Assembly: GCF_026162645.1 (NCBI RefSeq)
Contig: NZ_JAOTBE010000007.1
Span: 1-64,000, forward strand
Reading direction: 5' to 3'
Length of the DNA stretch: 64,000 nt
Source: Paracoccus rhizosphaerae
GTDB taxonomy: Bacteria; Pseudomonadota; Alphaproteobacteria; Rhodobacterales; Rhodobacteraceae
In this document: positions 17,539 to 25,553 of the stretch, one piece after another
Layout: the number at the start of each line of letters is the position of its first letter
Position numbering within the stretch: position 1 is the first letter of the stretch
Program-made: the position numbers and the translations under genes
Notes under the pieces: generated by a model
What the model was told of the DNA's origin: nothing
Database searches by the model: none
Seen by the model: only the letters and a program-made list of their open reading frames with translations

Positions 17539-19740
17539 ATGCCAGCAGACTCAGGAACAAGGCCTGCTTGGTTTGTCGGCGCCGCCTACAACCGAACCGA
17601 GGACCAGACGCCCCGGTTTCTTGCCGAGGGCATCTGGGAGAACGGCTACGATGACGGGTCATATGGCGACCTGGTGCGCGCCATGCGGCCGGGGGACAGG
17701 ATCGCGATCAAGTCCTCCTACACCCGCAAGCACGGCCTGCCCTTCGATAACCGCGGTTCCACCGTCTCGGTGATGGCCATCAAGGCGATCGGAACGATTA
17801 CCTCGAACCTCGACGACGGCAAGCATGTGCGGGTCGACTGGACGCCGGCCGAGTCGCCCCGCGAATGGTACTTCTACACCAATCGCGCGACGGTCTGGCG
17901 GGTCGCGCCGGGGGGCTGGATGGAGGACGGGCTGTTGGCCTTCGCTTTCGACGCCCGGCCCCAGGACATCGACCGCTTCCGGAACGAGCCCTTCTGGCGC
18001 GAGCGGTTCGGCGACATCGACGTCGAGCGTCGGTTCTGCTGGACGGGGTTCTACCGCGCGGTCGCGGCGAAGCTGCTCGATTACCGGGCAGACCGGCGTC
18101 CGCTGATCGAGGGCATCCATGCCATCGCAAAAAACACGGCAGGTCTCAGCTATCTGCAGGACCGCTATCCCGAAGGCGGAACCGGGCCACTGCGCGACAT
18201 CTGCCCCTTCACGGCGATGGGCACGTTCAACCGCTCGATGACAGACGCCAACCGGCGCCTGATTGCAGGAGCGCTGGCGAAGCTGATCGGCGTGGAGGAA
18301 GAGCCGCCCGCTTCCTTCGAGGGCATTCCTATCCTGAACAACCAGCGGTCCTGGTTCTTCCGTTACGGCGACAAACGCGGCGAAGGCGACATCGATCGGC
18401 TATGGGATGTGTTCGCGGCGGCCGCGGCCCTCGTGGAGACCGATCAGCCGGAGCTTCGTGCGGCGTTCATCGAGGCCTACGACGCTGCAGTGCAGGTCTG
18501 GGGGGCCTCGTGGAACCTCTCGACGGGTCTTTACTGGTCGCACCCCTGGGAGTTCCCGACCCTGGACAGCAACTCGCGCACCTTCCTCACGGATCGGCTC
18601 CAGCTGAAAATCCCGGTTATGGGGCCGCAGAAGCCCTGCAGCGGCGCGACCTACCTCAAGCTCGTAGACGAGCTGAATGCGCGCTTCGGCGAGGAAAGCT
18701 ATCCCGTGCACAGCTTTCCCGAGCTTTCGCTGGCCTCTTGGCACCACAAGTCGCCCGAGGATATGCAGCATGCGCCCGACGAGGGGGCGCCGGCTGTGAC
18801 CGGGGATGAGGACGAGGCCGCCGTTGAGCCCGTCCAGTTACCCGCGCCTGTGGAGCCCTATGACGTCGATGACATCCAGCGGGACGGGTGCTTTCTGGAG
18901 CGCGCCGAGATCGAGCGTCTTCTGGAACGTCTGCGCATGCGCAAGAACCTGATCCTGCAGGGGCCGCCGGGGACGGGCAAGACCTGGATCGCAAAGCGCC
19001 TAGCGTTCGCACTGATGGGCGAGCGCGACGAGGCGCGCGTCCGGGCCGTCCAGTTCCACCCGAACCTGTCCTACGAGGATTTCGTGCGCGGATGGCGTCC
19101 CGGCGGCGATGGCAAGCTGACCCTCGCCGACGGCGTCTTCATGGAGGCGATCCACGCAGCGCTTAGCCGGCCTGAGGCCCGCTTCGTCGTGATCATCGAG
19201 GAGATCAACCGCGGGAACCCCGCACAGATCTTCGGGGAGCTGCTGACCCTGCTGGAGGCAGGCAAGCGCACGCCGCGCGAGGCGCTCGAACTCTGCTATC
19301 CCGACGGCGACGGCGTGCGCCGCCCGGTGCATGTGCCGGAGAACCTGTTCGTCATAGGCACCATGAACATTGCCGACCGCTCGCTGGCGCTCGTCGACTT
19401 CGCCTTTCGCAGGCGCTTCGCCTTCATCGGGCTCGAGCCGCGTCTCGGGCCGGCCTGGCGGCGCTGGGTGACCGAGAAGGGGGGTGTCGAGCCAGCCCTC
19501 GCGGACGACATCGAAAAGCGCATCCTCGCGCTGAACGCCCGGATCGCCGAGAGCTTCGGCCGACAGTTCGAGATCGGGCACAGCTACGTCACGCCGACCG
19601 CGAAGCTTGAACCGGGGACGACGCGGGAGTGGTTCCGCCAGGTGGCCGAAACGGAAATCGGCCCGCTGCTCGAAGAATACTGGTTCGATGCCCCGAAATT
19701 GGCGCGCGAGGCCGTCGAGAAGCTGCTGCAGGGATGGTGA
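17539..19740 (+). CDS. mcrB: McrB-type AAA+ GTPase with EVE-like N-terminal domain
   Basis: The 733-residue motor of a modification-dependent restriction system. The first ~115 residues (PAWFVGAAYNR, GDRIAIKSSYTRKHG, VRVDWTP) look like an EVE/PUA-like pocket for reading modified bases, in place of the E. coli McrB reader. The AAA+ domain has Walker A GPPGTGKT near 475, Walker B VVIIEEINRGN near 550 and GTMNIADRSLALVDFAFRRR near 608, the McrB nucleotide-specificity and arginine-finger region (NIAD where E. coli has NTAD). ATG 17539 is preferred, with GGAG upstream; GTG codons at 17530 and 17536 are alternatives. It overlaps mcrC by 7 bp. Confidence 0.9.
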   Translation: MPADSGTRPAWFVGAAYNRTEDQTPRFLAEGIWENGYDDGSYGDLVRAMRPGDRIAIKSSYTRKHGLPFDNRGSTVSVMAIKAIGTITSNLDDGKHVRVDWTPAESPREWYFYTNRATVWRVAPGGWMEDGLLAFAFDARPQDIDRFRNEPFWRERFGDIDVERRFCWTGFYRAVAAKLLDYRADRRPLIEGIHAIAKNTAGLSYLQDRYPEGGTGPLRDICPFTAMGTFNRSMTDANRRLIAGALAKLIGVEEEPPASFEGIPILNNQRSWFFRYGDKRGEGDIDRLWDVFAAAAALVETDQPELRAAFIEAYDAAVQVWGASWNLSTGLYWSHPWEFPTLDSNSRTFLTDRLQLKIPVMGPQKPCSGATYLKLVDELNARFGEESYPVHSFPELSLASWHHKSPEDMQHAPDEGAPAVTGDEDEAAVEPVQLPAPVEPYDVDDIQRDGCFLERAEIERLLERLRMRKNLILQGPPGTGKTWIAKRLAFALMGERDEARVRAVQFHPNLSYEDFVRGWRPGGDGKLTLADGVFMEAIHAALSRPEARFVVIIEEINRGNPAQIFGELLTLLEAGKRTPREALELCYPDGDGVRRPVHVPENLFVIGTMNIADRSLALVDFAFRRRFAFIGLEPRLGPAWRRWVTEKGGVEPALADDIEKRILALNARIAESFGRQFEIGHSYVTPTAKLEPGTTREWFRQVAETEIGPLLEEYWFDAPKLAREAVEKLLQGW

Positions 19741-20855
19741 GCGCCGCGGCAGATCTGTTGCAGGGGGCTGCCGGGGCCACGGGCTTCATCGGGCGCATCC
19801 CCGTGCGCAACATCTGGCTGCTGATGCTCTACGCGTCGGATCTGCTGCAAACGTCGGAGCGCGCGCTGGTCGACGCGGAACGCAACCCCGACGAGATCGC
19901 CGACCTCGTCGCGCGGCTGCTGACACAGGCTGTGGAGGAGCGACAACGCCGGCAGCTGAGCCTCGGCTATAGGCCACGCAGCGCGGACCTCTCGCGCGTG
20001 CGGGGCCGGATCGACGTCCTGCGCACCGAGCGCCGTCAGCTGCTCGCGCGCGGCACGGTGGCCTGTCGCTACGTCGAACTTAGCGCCGACACGCCACGCA
20101 ACCGCTTCGTTCGCGGTGCGCTGGAAACGGTGGCGCGACTGGTGTCGCACCCAGAGCTGCGCCATCGCTGCCGTCGCCTCGCTGCGGACATGCAGGCGCT
20201 GGGTGTCTCGCGTGCGATGCCGTCGCGGAGCGAACTCAGTGCCGACCGCATCGGGCGACACGACGCGGCGGATCGCGAGATGCTGGCGGCGGCGAAGCTG
20301 GCGATGGACCTCGTCCTACCCACCGAGCAGGCGGGCTCAAGACCCCTGCCGATGCCGGATCGGGAGGAGCAATGGGCGCGACGGCTGTTCGAGCGGGCGG
20401 TGGGCGGCTTCTACCGCGCGATGCTGCCGCCTTCGCGCTGGGAGGTGCGCACGGGCCGTCCGCTCGACTGGCCGCTCGACTGGTGCACCGGCGGCGCGCG
20501 GGACATCTTGCCGGGCATGCGGACCGACGTCGTGCTGGACGATCTGGTCGCGGGCCGGCGCATCGTGATCGACACCAAGTTCACCGGGATCGTCACGGCC
20601 GGCTGGCGGCGCGAAACCACGCTGCGCAGCGCCTACCTCTATCAGATCTACGCCTACCTCCGGTCGCAGACCGGGCGTGGCGACTCGCTGGCCGACAGCG
20701 CCGAGGGCCTGCTGCTGCACCCCGCCATCGGCGAAACGGTCGACGAGGCGATCAAAGTACATGGCCACGGCATCCGTTTCGCCACTGTGGATCTCGCCGC
20801 CGACAGCGCCGCGATCCGTGCGCAGCTTCTTGACAGGTCATTGAAAAGCTCGTGA
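19734..20855 (+). CDS. mcrC: McrC nuclease subunit
   Basis: A 373-residue partner of McrB that cleaves DNA beside modified sites. It has the McrC start (GRIPVRNIWLLMLYAS), a central RVRGRID and LSADTPRNRFV region, and a C-terminal PD-(D/E)xK nuclease visible as MRTDVVLDD near 262-270 and RIVIDTKF near 275-282. ATG lies 7 bp inside mcrB, so the two are translationally coupled. GC content is high and similar to mcrB, above the ptuAB genes. Confidence 0.92.
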   Translation: MVSAAADLLQGAAGATGFIGRIPVRNIWLLMLYASDLLQTSERALVDAERNPDEIADLVARLLTQAVEERQRRQLSLGYRPRSADLSRVRGRIDVLRTERRQLLARGTVACRYVELSADTPRNRFVRGALETVARLVSHPELRHRCRRLAADMQALGVSRAMPSRSELSADRIGRHDAADREMLAAAKLAMDLVLPTEQAGSRPLPMPDREEQWARRLFERAVGGFYRAMLPPSRWEVRTGRPLDWPLDWCTGGARDILPGMRTDVVLDDLVAGRRIVIDTKFTGIVTAGWRRETTLRSAYLYQIYAYLRSQTGRGDSLADSAEGLLLHPAIGETVDEAIKVHGHGIRFATVDLAADSAAIRAQLLDRSLKSS

Positions 20856-21021
20856 GGAGAGGCACTCGCAGGACGGGGCGCAGCAAGAAGCGCCGGAAAG
20901 TCCGGCAGCTGAGCCATCGGACAAGCTCCATAGATGCTATAACCTGCTTAACGGAGCCGGAGCTTGGCGCGCATTGGCTGATGAACTCGTCCAACATTCG
21001 TCCGCAGAGCCGTCGACAGCG

Positions 21022-21029
21022 CAAGACCG
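21022..21029 (+). repeat. IS66 target-site duplication, left copy
   Basis: CAAGACCG abuts the left inverted repeat and is repeated exactly at 23494-23501. Eight base pairs is the length known for IS66-family insertion. Confidence 0.9.
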
Positions 21030-21058
21030 GTAAGCGTTAGCTGGACAGCACCTACTGT

Positions 21059-22615
21059 TCAGCTTGACGTCTTGAAGTTCCAAGGCAGCAGATCGTCGAG
21101 CCGGCTTTGCGGATGACCGTTGGCAATGGCCTGCAGGGTTGCCTTGAGGTAGGCGAATGGCTCGATGCCGTTGATCTTGCAGGTCTCGATCAGCGAAGCG
21201 ATGCGACCCCAGGCGATGCCGCCTTCGTCGTGGCCTGCGAAGAGTGCATTCTTGCGATTGAGGGCAATAGGACGGATCAGATTTTCGACCCGATTGGAGT
21301 CGATCTCGACGCGACCGTCGGCCAGGAAGGTCTGCAACCCGTCCCAATGGTTGTGGATATAGGCGAGCTTCTCGCCGAGCCGGGATTTGACGGAGATCCT
21401 GCGGCGCTGAGCTTGCAGCCACTCTCCGAAGGCGGCGACCAGCGGCGCGGTGCGGGTCTGGCGGGCTGACAGGCGCTGACCGGCTGAGATGCCGCAGATA
21501 TCGGCTTCAACGGCATAGAGTTCAGCAATGCGGCGCAAGCCCTCGGCGGCGATCTCTGATCCGTCTCTGTCAAAGACTTCCTTCAGTTTGCGTCGTGCGT
21601 GAGCCCAGCAATGCGCCACATGAACAGGGGCACCGCCCTTGCGCGAGGACCGCGTCAGCCGGTTGTAGCCGGGATACCCATCGATCTGCAGAATGCCATC
21701 GAAGCCTGACAGGAAGGTCTCGGCATTCTCTCCCGCGCGACCGGAGGCGTAGAAGTAGACCACGCCGGGCGGGTCATCGCCGCCCCAAGGCCGATCATCT
21801 CGGGCGAGAGCCCAGAGATATCCTGTCTTTGTCGTGCCGCGCCCCGGATCCAGAACCGGCGCGGCGGTTTCGTCCATGAACAACTTGCCGGACCGCTTCA
21901 GATGGTCCGCCAGTCTGTCCACCACCGGCTTCAAATGGAACGCGGCCTTGCCGACCCAATCGGCAAGCACGATACGATGCAGCTCAAGGCCGGCCCGCGC
22001 CAGGATCTGGCTTTGGCGATACAAGGGCAGATGGTCCGCATATTTGCTCACCAGCACATGGGCGAGGGTCGCCTCCGTGGGCAAGCCACCCATGATCAGG
22101 TGGGAGGGCGCCGGTGCCTGGGTCACCCCATCGGTGCAGGTCCGGCAGGCATACTTGGGGCGCACGGTGACGATGACACGCAGTTGCGCCGGGACAATGT
22201 CCAGTCGCTCTGTGCGGTCTTCGCCGATCTTGTGCATGACACCGCAGCCACAGGGGCAGTTCAGGCTGTCGGGCTCGATGACCTCCTCAATGCGAGGAAG
22301 TGTGATGGGAAGGTTGCCGATGGTGCGCTTGGGAGCGGGTCTGGTTGCTCCGTCACCTGCTTTGGCCGCGCGCTTTTCCTTTTCCGCCTCAACCTCGGCC
22401 AGGGCGATGGACAGATCCTCAAACGCCAGTTGCCGCTCGTCCTCGGACAGCTTTTCCGACCGCTTGCCATGCAGGGCATGGTTCAATTCGGCAATCAGAT
22501 GCTCTTGCCGCCGGGTGATGTCCTTGAGCGCAGCCACCTCTTCCATCAGCGCCTGAACCGCCGCACGCTGCGCGGCAGGGATGGCGGAAAGATCGAGGAC
22601 AGGGGCGGCTTGCAT
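21059..22615 (-). CDS. tnpC: IS66-family transposase TnpC
   Basis: The 518-residue DDE transposase. It has an N-terminal leucine-rich helical region (EEVAALKDITRRQEHLIAEL), a zinc-finger-like CPCGCG block near 120, then the catalytic residues in KLFMDETAAPVLDPG (Asp near 250), QIDGYPGYN (Asp near 320) and NRVENLIRPIALNRKN (Glu near 450), plus the C-terminal IS66 tail (CKINGIEPFAYLKATL). It is intact and is the last gene of the IS66 operon. Confidence 0.95.
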   Translation of the reverse strand: MQAAPVLDLSAIPAAQRAAVQALMEEVAALKDITRRQEHLIAELNHALHGKRSEKLSEDERQLAFEDLSIALAEVEAEKEKRAAKAGDGATRPAPKRTIGNLPITLPRIEEVIEPDSLNCPCGCGVMHKIGEDRTERLDIVPAQLRVIVTVRPKYACRTCTDGVTQAPAPSHLIMGGLPTEATLAHVLVSKYADHLPLYRQSQILARAGLELHRIVLADWVGKAAFHLKPVVDRLADHLKRSGKLFMDETAAPVLDPGRGTTKTGYLWALARDDRPWGGDDPPGVVYFYASGRAGENAETFLSGFDGILQIDGYPGYNRLTRSSRKGGAPVHVAHCWAHARRKLKEVFDRDGSEIAAEGLRRIAELYAVEADICGISAGQRLSARQTRTAPLVAAFGEWLQAQRRRISVKSRLGEKLAYIHNHWDGLQTFLADGRVEIDSNRVENLIRPIALNRKNALFAGHDEGGIAWGRIASLIETCKINGIEPFAYLKATLQAIANGHPQSRLDDLLPWNFKTSS

Positions 22616-22669
22616 GGGCCAAAGCTATCATAAAAGCCCAGCAAAAACACGTATAAACAGCCGGTTGAT

Positions 22670-23023
22670 TTACTCTGCAGTAGCCGGTGGACGTATTTCC
22701 AGCGACTTGACCTTGCGCCAGTCAAGCCCGGAAAACAGCGCCTCGAACTGGGCATGGTTCAGCGCCATCACCCCGTCCTTGACGGCGGGCCAGGTGAAGG
22801 TTGAAGACTCCAGCCGCTTGTAAGCCATCACAAGACCGCTGCCATCCCAATAGAGCAGCTTCAGTCGATCCGTCCGACGCGGACGGAACACAAACACCGT
22901 GCCAGTGAACGGATCCTTGCGCAGCACCGACGACACCATCGCGCTCAGACCATCATGGCCCTTCCTGAAGTCGATGGGCTTTGTTGCCACCAGGATGCGC
23001 ACCCGGTTGGATGGGAAGATCAT
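22670..23023 (-). CDS. tnpB: IS66 accessory protein TnpB
   Basis: A 117-residue IS66 Orf2 protein, required for transposition but of unclear biochemical role. It begins MIFPSNRVRILVATKPIDFR, then KGHDGLSAMV, and contains VFRPRRTDRLKLLYWDGSG, the family hallmark. It overlaps tnpA by 4 bp and is separated from tnpC by 54 bp. Confidence 0.95.
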   Translation of the reverse strand: MIFPSNRVRILVATKPIDFRKGHDGLSAMVSSVLRKDPFTGTVFVFRPRRTDRLKLLYWDGSGLVMAYKRLESSTFTWPAVKDGVMALNHAQFEALFSGLDWRKVKSLEIRPPATAE

Positions 23024-23430
23024 GGGCTGGCCACCAGGGCGCGCATGACCGACGCAATCCGCTCGGCAGAGGCCCCCACTTCCAGACGGATCACCACTCC
23101 GCCCGTGACAATCTCCGGCCGGACCGTGGCACCACCATCGGCACGCGGCGCAGGCTCGGCAGGACCCACCATCAAGGCGGCGAACTCTACCGGGTCTTCC
23201 GGAGCTGGCAGCACCAGCCGCCCTGTCCGTGCCAGTGTCCGCCAGGAGGAAACATGGTTCGCAGGAATGCCGTGCCGCCGCGCCACTTCATTCACGGTGA
23301 CCCCCGGCATCAGCGTCTCCGCCACAACGCGTGCCTTCACCTCATCCGGCCACTTCCGATTCCGACGGCTGCGGCCGTCAGCCGGGAGAAACTCCAATGC
23401 AGGCTCCATGGAGAAACTCCACTCCAACAA
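23020..23430 (-). CDS. tnpA: IS66 accessory protein TnpA
   Basis: A 136-residue IS66 Orf1 protein with a helix-turn-helix of the IS3/IS66 TnpA type (WPDEVKARVVAETLMPGVTV, then NEVARRHGIPANHVSSWR). It probably binds the element ends. It is the first gene of the tnpA-tnpB-tnpC operon, and its start lies 64 bp inside the right end. Confidence 0.93.
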   Translation of the reverse strand: MLEWSFSMEPALEFLPADGRSRRNRKWPDEVKARVVAETLMPGVTVNEVARRHGIPANHVSSWRTLARTGRLVLPAPEDPVEFAALMVGPAEPAPRADGGATVRPEIVTGGVVIRLEVGASAERIASVMRALVASP

Positions 23431-23493
23431 TCATCCCAGTCCAATGAACCGATCAGGATGCAAGTCGGAAGGTGGGGAGCAGAATACGCTTAC

Positions 23494-23501
23494 CAAGACC
23501 G
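23494..23501 (+). repeat. IS66 target-site duplication, right copy
   Basis: CAAGACCG directly follows the right inverted repeat (ACGCTTAC) and is identical to 21022-21029. Confidence 0.9.
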
Positions 23502-23618
23502 CGACCATCCGGCTTTTGTCCTGTCAGCCATGGCAGAAAAGGCAACTGCCTGTGCAATGGCGTGGATCGACCAAGCGGAAGCGTAAGTAGCTGCCAGATC
23601 TAACCGCCCGTCTGCCGC

Positions 23619-23650
23619 AAAGCCCCCGCCTAGCCGGGGCTTTGTTGTTT
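23619..23650 (+). terminator. Rho-independent terminator
   Basis: AAAGCCCC and GGGGCTTT form an 8-bp stem around a 9-base loop, followed by TGTTGTTT. It would end transcripts coming from the mcrBC side and separates them from the convergent membrane-protein gene. Confidence 0.65.
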
Positions 23651-23713
23651 GAGCAGCCAAGGAAGGCTCACAACGATGCGCGCCATCATGTTATCGCAGC
23701 ACAGGAGCTCGCA

Positions 23714-24553
23714 CTACGCTACTGCAGGTCTTGAACCGAGTAGCTCAGCAGATACCTTTCCCATTCTTATCCCGTCACCTGTACGATCATCCGGGGCAGT
23801 CGCCACGGAGAAGACAGCGATCGTTCCCGCCGTGCCCGGAGCGGAAACCAGTACTTCGATCTCGATATGACCCGGGTTTTCTGAAAAGGCCCGCTGGTGG
23901 TCAAATATCAAATGCGCCCGATTTCGAAGAAGAAAAAATGCACCTGCATGCGTCGCCCGTCCTAGCCAAAACCGTTTGGCTTCTCCTGGACTTAAATCCA
24001 CCACGAGCTCTTCGTCACCTCTGGGCGTCGCTGAAAGCGGAATGGCATCCATGAGTGGTGAGGCAACGCCGTCCACAGAAAAGCGCACGACCTTTGCGCT
24101 CACGCCAAGCAACGGGAGGGCCCCGTCATTCTGACAGATGAAAGAGACAGCAGTGGGAACCCAATTTGTTACCGCTGAATAAAGCGTCGCCCCCAAAGTT
24201 TCCACAGTGGAGCCTTGCCGTAAGCTTCCGACCGGCTCGTCGGGGAGACGGACCGAAATTTTTGGCTGTAGCGTGAGATGAAGACGGCGACGTTCTTCGT
24301 CTGAGGCGCGATACACGGCATATGGGTGCCAAGCTAGGTCCCTCCCCGCGGATATTACCAGCACTGCCACAAAAGAAAAAAGGCCGCACAAAGCGGGGAA
24401 GATTGTCTTGGCCTGTCCAGGCCAGTCCACCAACAGCATAAGAAAGCCGATGATTAGCGTTACTCCACCTGCCCAGGAGAAACTATGCGCAAGCCAGGAT
24501 TTAGCCTCGCTGCGAAGGGGGCTCAGCCAAAACTGTCTAAAGCTCAAGGTCAT
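23714..24553 (-). CDS. two-helix membrane protein of unknown function
   Basis: A 279-residue protein at the tRNA end of the island. Two transmembrane helices lie near residues 27-44 (WAGGVTLIIGFLMLLVDW) and 51-69 (IFPALCGLFSFVAVLVISA). About 200 residues follow with beta-strand character and no family signature I recognise (VTNWVPTAVSFICQNDGALP and similar). It is the only intact cargo gene on the minus strand apart from IS66. Two helices plus a soluble domain is a layout shared by many defence effectors, but the role here is unknown. Confidence 0.75.
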   Translation of the reverse strand: MTLSFRQFWLSPLRSEAKSWLAHSFSWAGGVTLIIGFLMLLVDWPGQAKTIFPALCGLFSFVAVLVISAGRDLAWHPYAVYRASDEERRRLHLTLQPKISVRLPDEPVGSLRQGSTVETLGATLYSAVTNWVPTAVSFICQNDGALPLLGVSAKVVRFSVDGVASPLMDAIPLSATPRGDEELVVDLSPGEAKRFWLGRATHAGAFFLLRNRAHLIFDHQRAFSENPGHIEIEVLVSAPGTAGTIAVFSVATAPDDRTGDGIRMGKVSAELLGSRPAVA

Positions 24554-24615
24554 TCTAAGAAGCCGTTAAGACGTGGCGCTTCACCCTCTGCCAGCTCCGC
24601 TGCCCTGCCATCATG

Positions 24616-24669
24616 TTCCAGCATATTCCCCCCCGTTCCAGTTCTTATTGGGGGAAAGGAAGGGGGAAC
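24616..24669 (+). repeat. putative integrase arm-type site, right arm
   Basis: AGCATATTCC is followed 18 bases later by TTGGGGGAAAGGAAGGGGGA, mirroring the layout at 868-920 with the same 28-bp internal spacing and orientation. In the excised circle the two sites would flank the attP core within about 150 bp, as P and P' arms do. Confidence 0.6.
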
Positions 24670-24724
24670 AAAATCCCCTCCGCGTCGATAAACCTAAAGA
24701 TTTCAATTAGTCACTGTGGTGGTC

Positions 24725-24738
24725 TGGCGGAGCGAGAG
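24725..24738 (+). repeat. attR core within tRNA-Ser 3' end
   Basis: TGGCGGAGCGAGAG, the plus-strand reading of the tRNA 3' end, is identical to 766-779. The intact tRNA lies on the chromosomal side of this copy. Confidence 0.8.
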
Positions 24739-24814
24739 GGATTCGAACCCTCGAGACGGTTTCCCGCCTACACACTTTCCAGGCGTGCGCCTTCGACCAC
24801 TCGGCCACCGCTCC
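24725..24814 (-). tRNA. tRNA-Ser(GGA), integration target
   Basis: A 90-nt class II tRNA on the minus strand. The acceptor GGAGCGG pairs with TCGCTCC before G-CCA, with the CCA encoded. The anticodon loop CTGGAAAG contains GGA. The variable arm is long, as in serine tRNAs, and the T-loop region is GGGTTCGAATCCC. Its last 14 bp form the right att copy, so the gene stays functional with the island present. Confidence 0.97.
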
Positions 24815-24859
24815 GTACGGCGGGTCTAGCGTGGTGCGCCGCGCGGTGCAAGTCGGATG

Positions 24860-25432
24860 TCAAAGCTTGGAAACACGCTTTTGCAGTTCGGCAAGCTGGC
24901 GTCGGATCTCGGCCATGTCGCGCTTGTCGTCCGGCGATGGCGTACCGGCCTCCGCGGTGATATCTTCGGGCTCGTGGCTCGAAGCGCCTCCGCGCCACCC
25001 ACCCATCATCGCCTTGAGGAACATCTGCTGCTGACGCTGCAGTGCCTCGAAGCCGGGCATGGTCGCCATCGGGTTCGGGATCGCCGACATGTTCTCCATC
25101 AGCTTCGACTGCCCCTCGCGCAGCATCTCGAAGCTGGCGGCCAGGAACTGCGGGACCACGGACTGCGCGTTCCCGGCATAGCTGCGGACCAGGTCCGTCA
25201 GCACGTCGAGCGGAAGGACATTTTCGCCCCGGCTTTCGTGTTCGGCAATGATTTGCAGAAGATATTGCCGCGTCAGGTCGTCACCGGACTTGAGATCGAC
25301 GATCTTCACCTCTCGCCCCTCGCGGATGAACGCGGCGATGTCCTCAAGCGTGACGTAGTCGCTGGTTTCGGTGTTGTAGAGACGGCGGCTGGCGTAACGC
25401 TTGATCAGCAGCGGCGCAGTCGATGCAGCCAT
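24860..25432 (-). CDS. phaR: polyhydroxyalkanoate synthesis repressor PhaR
   Basis: A 190-residue repressor that senses PHB granules. It binds DNA when free and PHB when granules form, releasing phaP and other targets. The conserved N-terminal PhaR domain reads [20 protein letters not shown], then [31 protein letters not shown] and [16 protein letters not shown]. The C-terminal part ([20 protein letters not shown]) is the PHB-binding region. ATG 25432 gives the family start; upstream ATGs lack support. It lies downstream of phaP on the same strand. Confidence 0.95.
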   Translation of the reverse strand: MAASTAPLLIKRYASRRLYNTETSDYVTLEDIAAFIREGREVKIVDLKSGDDLTRQYLLQIIAEHESRGENVLPLDVLTDLVRSYAGNAQSVVPQFLAASFEMLREGQSKLMENMSAIPNPMATMPGFEALQRQQQMFLKAMMGGWRGGASSHEPEDITAEAGTPSPDDKRDMAEIRRQLAELQKRVSKL

Positions 25433-25553
25433 TACAAGGTCCTTGCGATGCATTTGGACCATGATGGATGCTGCGGTGGCGAAAGGCAAAGGAAAACCGT
25501 CCGACCCCACATGCGAAAGGGGCAGCCACACCAGGAGCCGCCTGGAGGCGAAG

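Larger units (their letters stand above)
21030..23493 (-). mobile_element. complete IS66-family insertion sequence
   Basis: The 2464-bp element begins GTAAGCGT and ends with its inverted complement ACGCTTAC, the family's terminal signature. Flanking 8-bp duplicates CAAGACCG are identical. It carries tnpA, tnpB and tnpC, all intact on the minus strand. Intact ends, genes and duplication mean the insertion is recent. It lies downstream of mcrC and breaks none of the recognised defence genes. Confidence 0.95.
20856..23586 (+). pseudogene. possible short ORF split by the IS66 insertion
   Basis: Removing the IS66 copy and one target duplicate joins 20856-21029 to 23502 onward. One frame then reads through the junction (YNLLNGAGAWRALADELVQ before; HPAFVLSAMAEKATACAMAW after) to TAA at 23584-23586, followed by a terminator at 23619. 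The protein character is good but no standard start codon was found between the upstream stop near 20840 and the readable part. The identity is unknown and the call weak. Confidence 0.3.
766..24738. mobile_element. integrative, satellite-like genomic island in tRNA-Ser(GGA)
   Basis: The element is bounded by a 14-bp direct repeat, TGGCGGAGCGAGAG, at 766-779 and 24725-24738; the right copy is the 3' end of an intact tRNA-Ser gene. The integrase lies just inside the left repeat and similar candidate arm-type sites lie inside both ends. Unit length is 23,959 bp including an IS66 copy. Content is integrase, AlpA regulator, DnaB-type helicase, replication initiator, XRE regulator, then a defence cargo. 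There are no structural, packaging or transfer genes, so it would need a helper for horizontal spread. Gene content resembles phage satellites and P4/PICI-like islands; that class assignment is inference. Confidence 0.85.
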
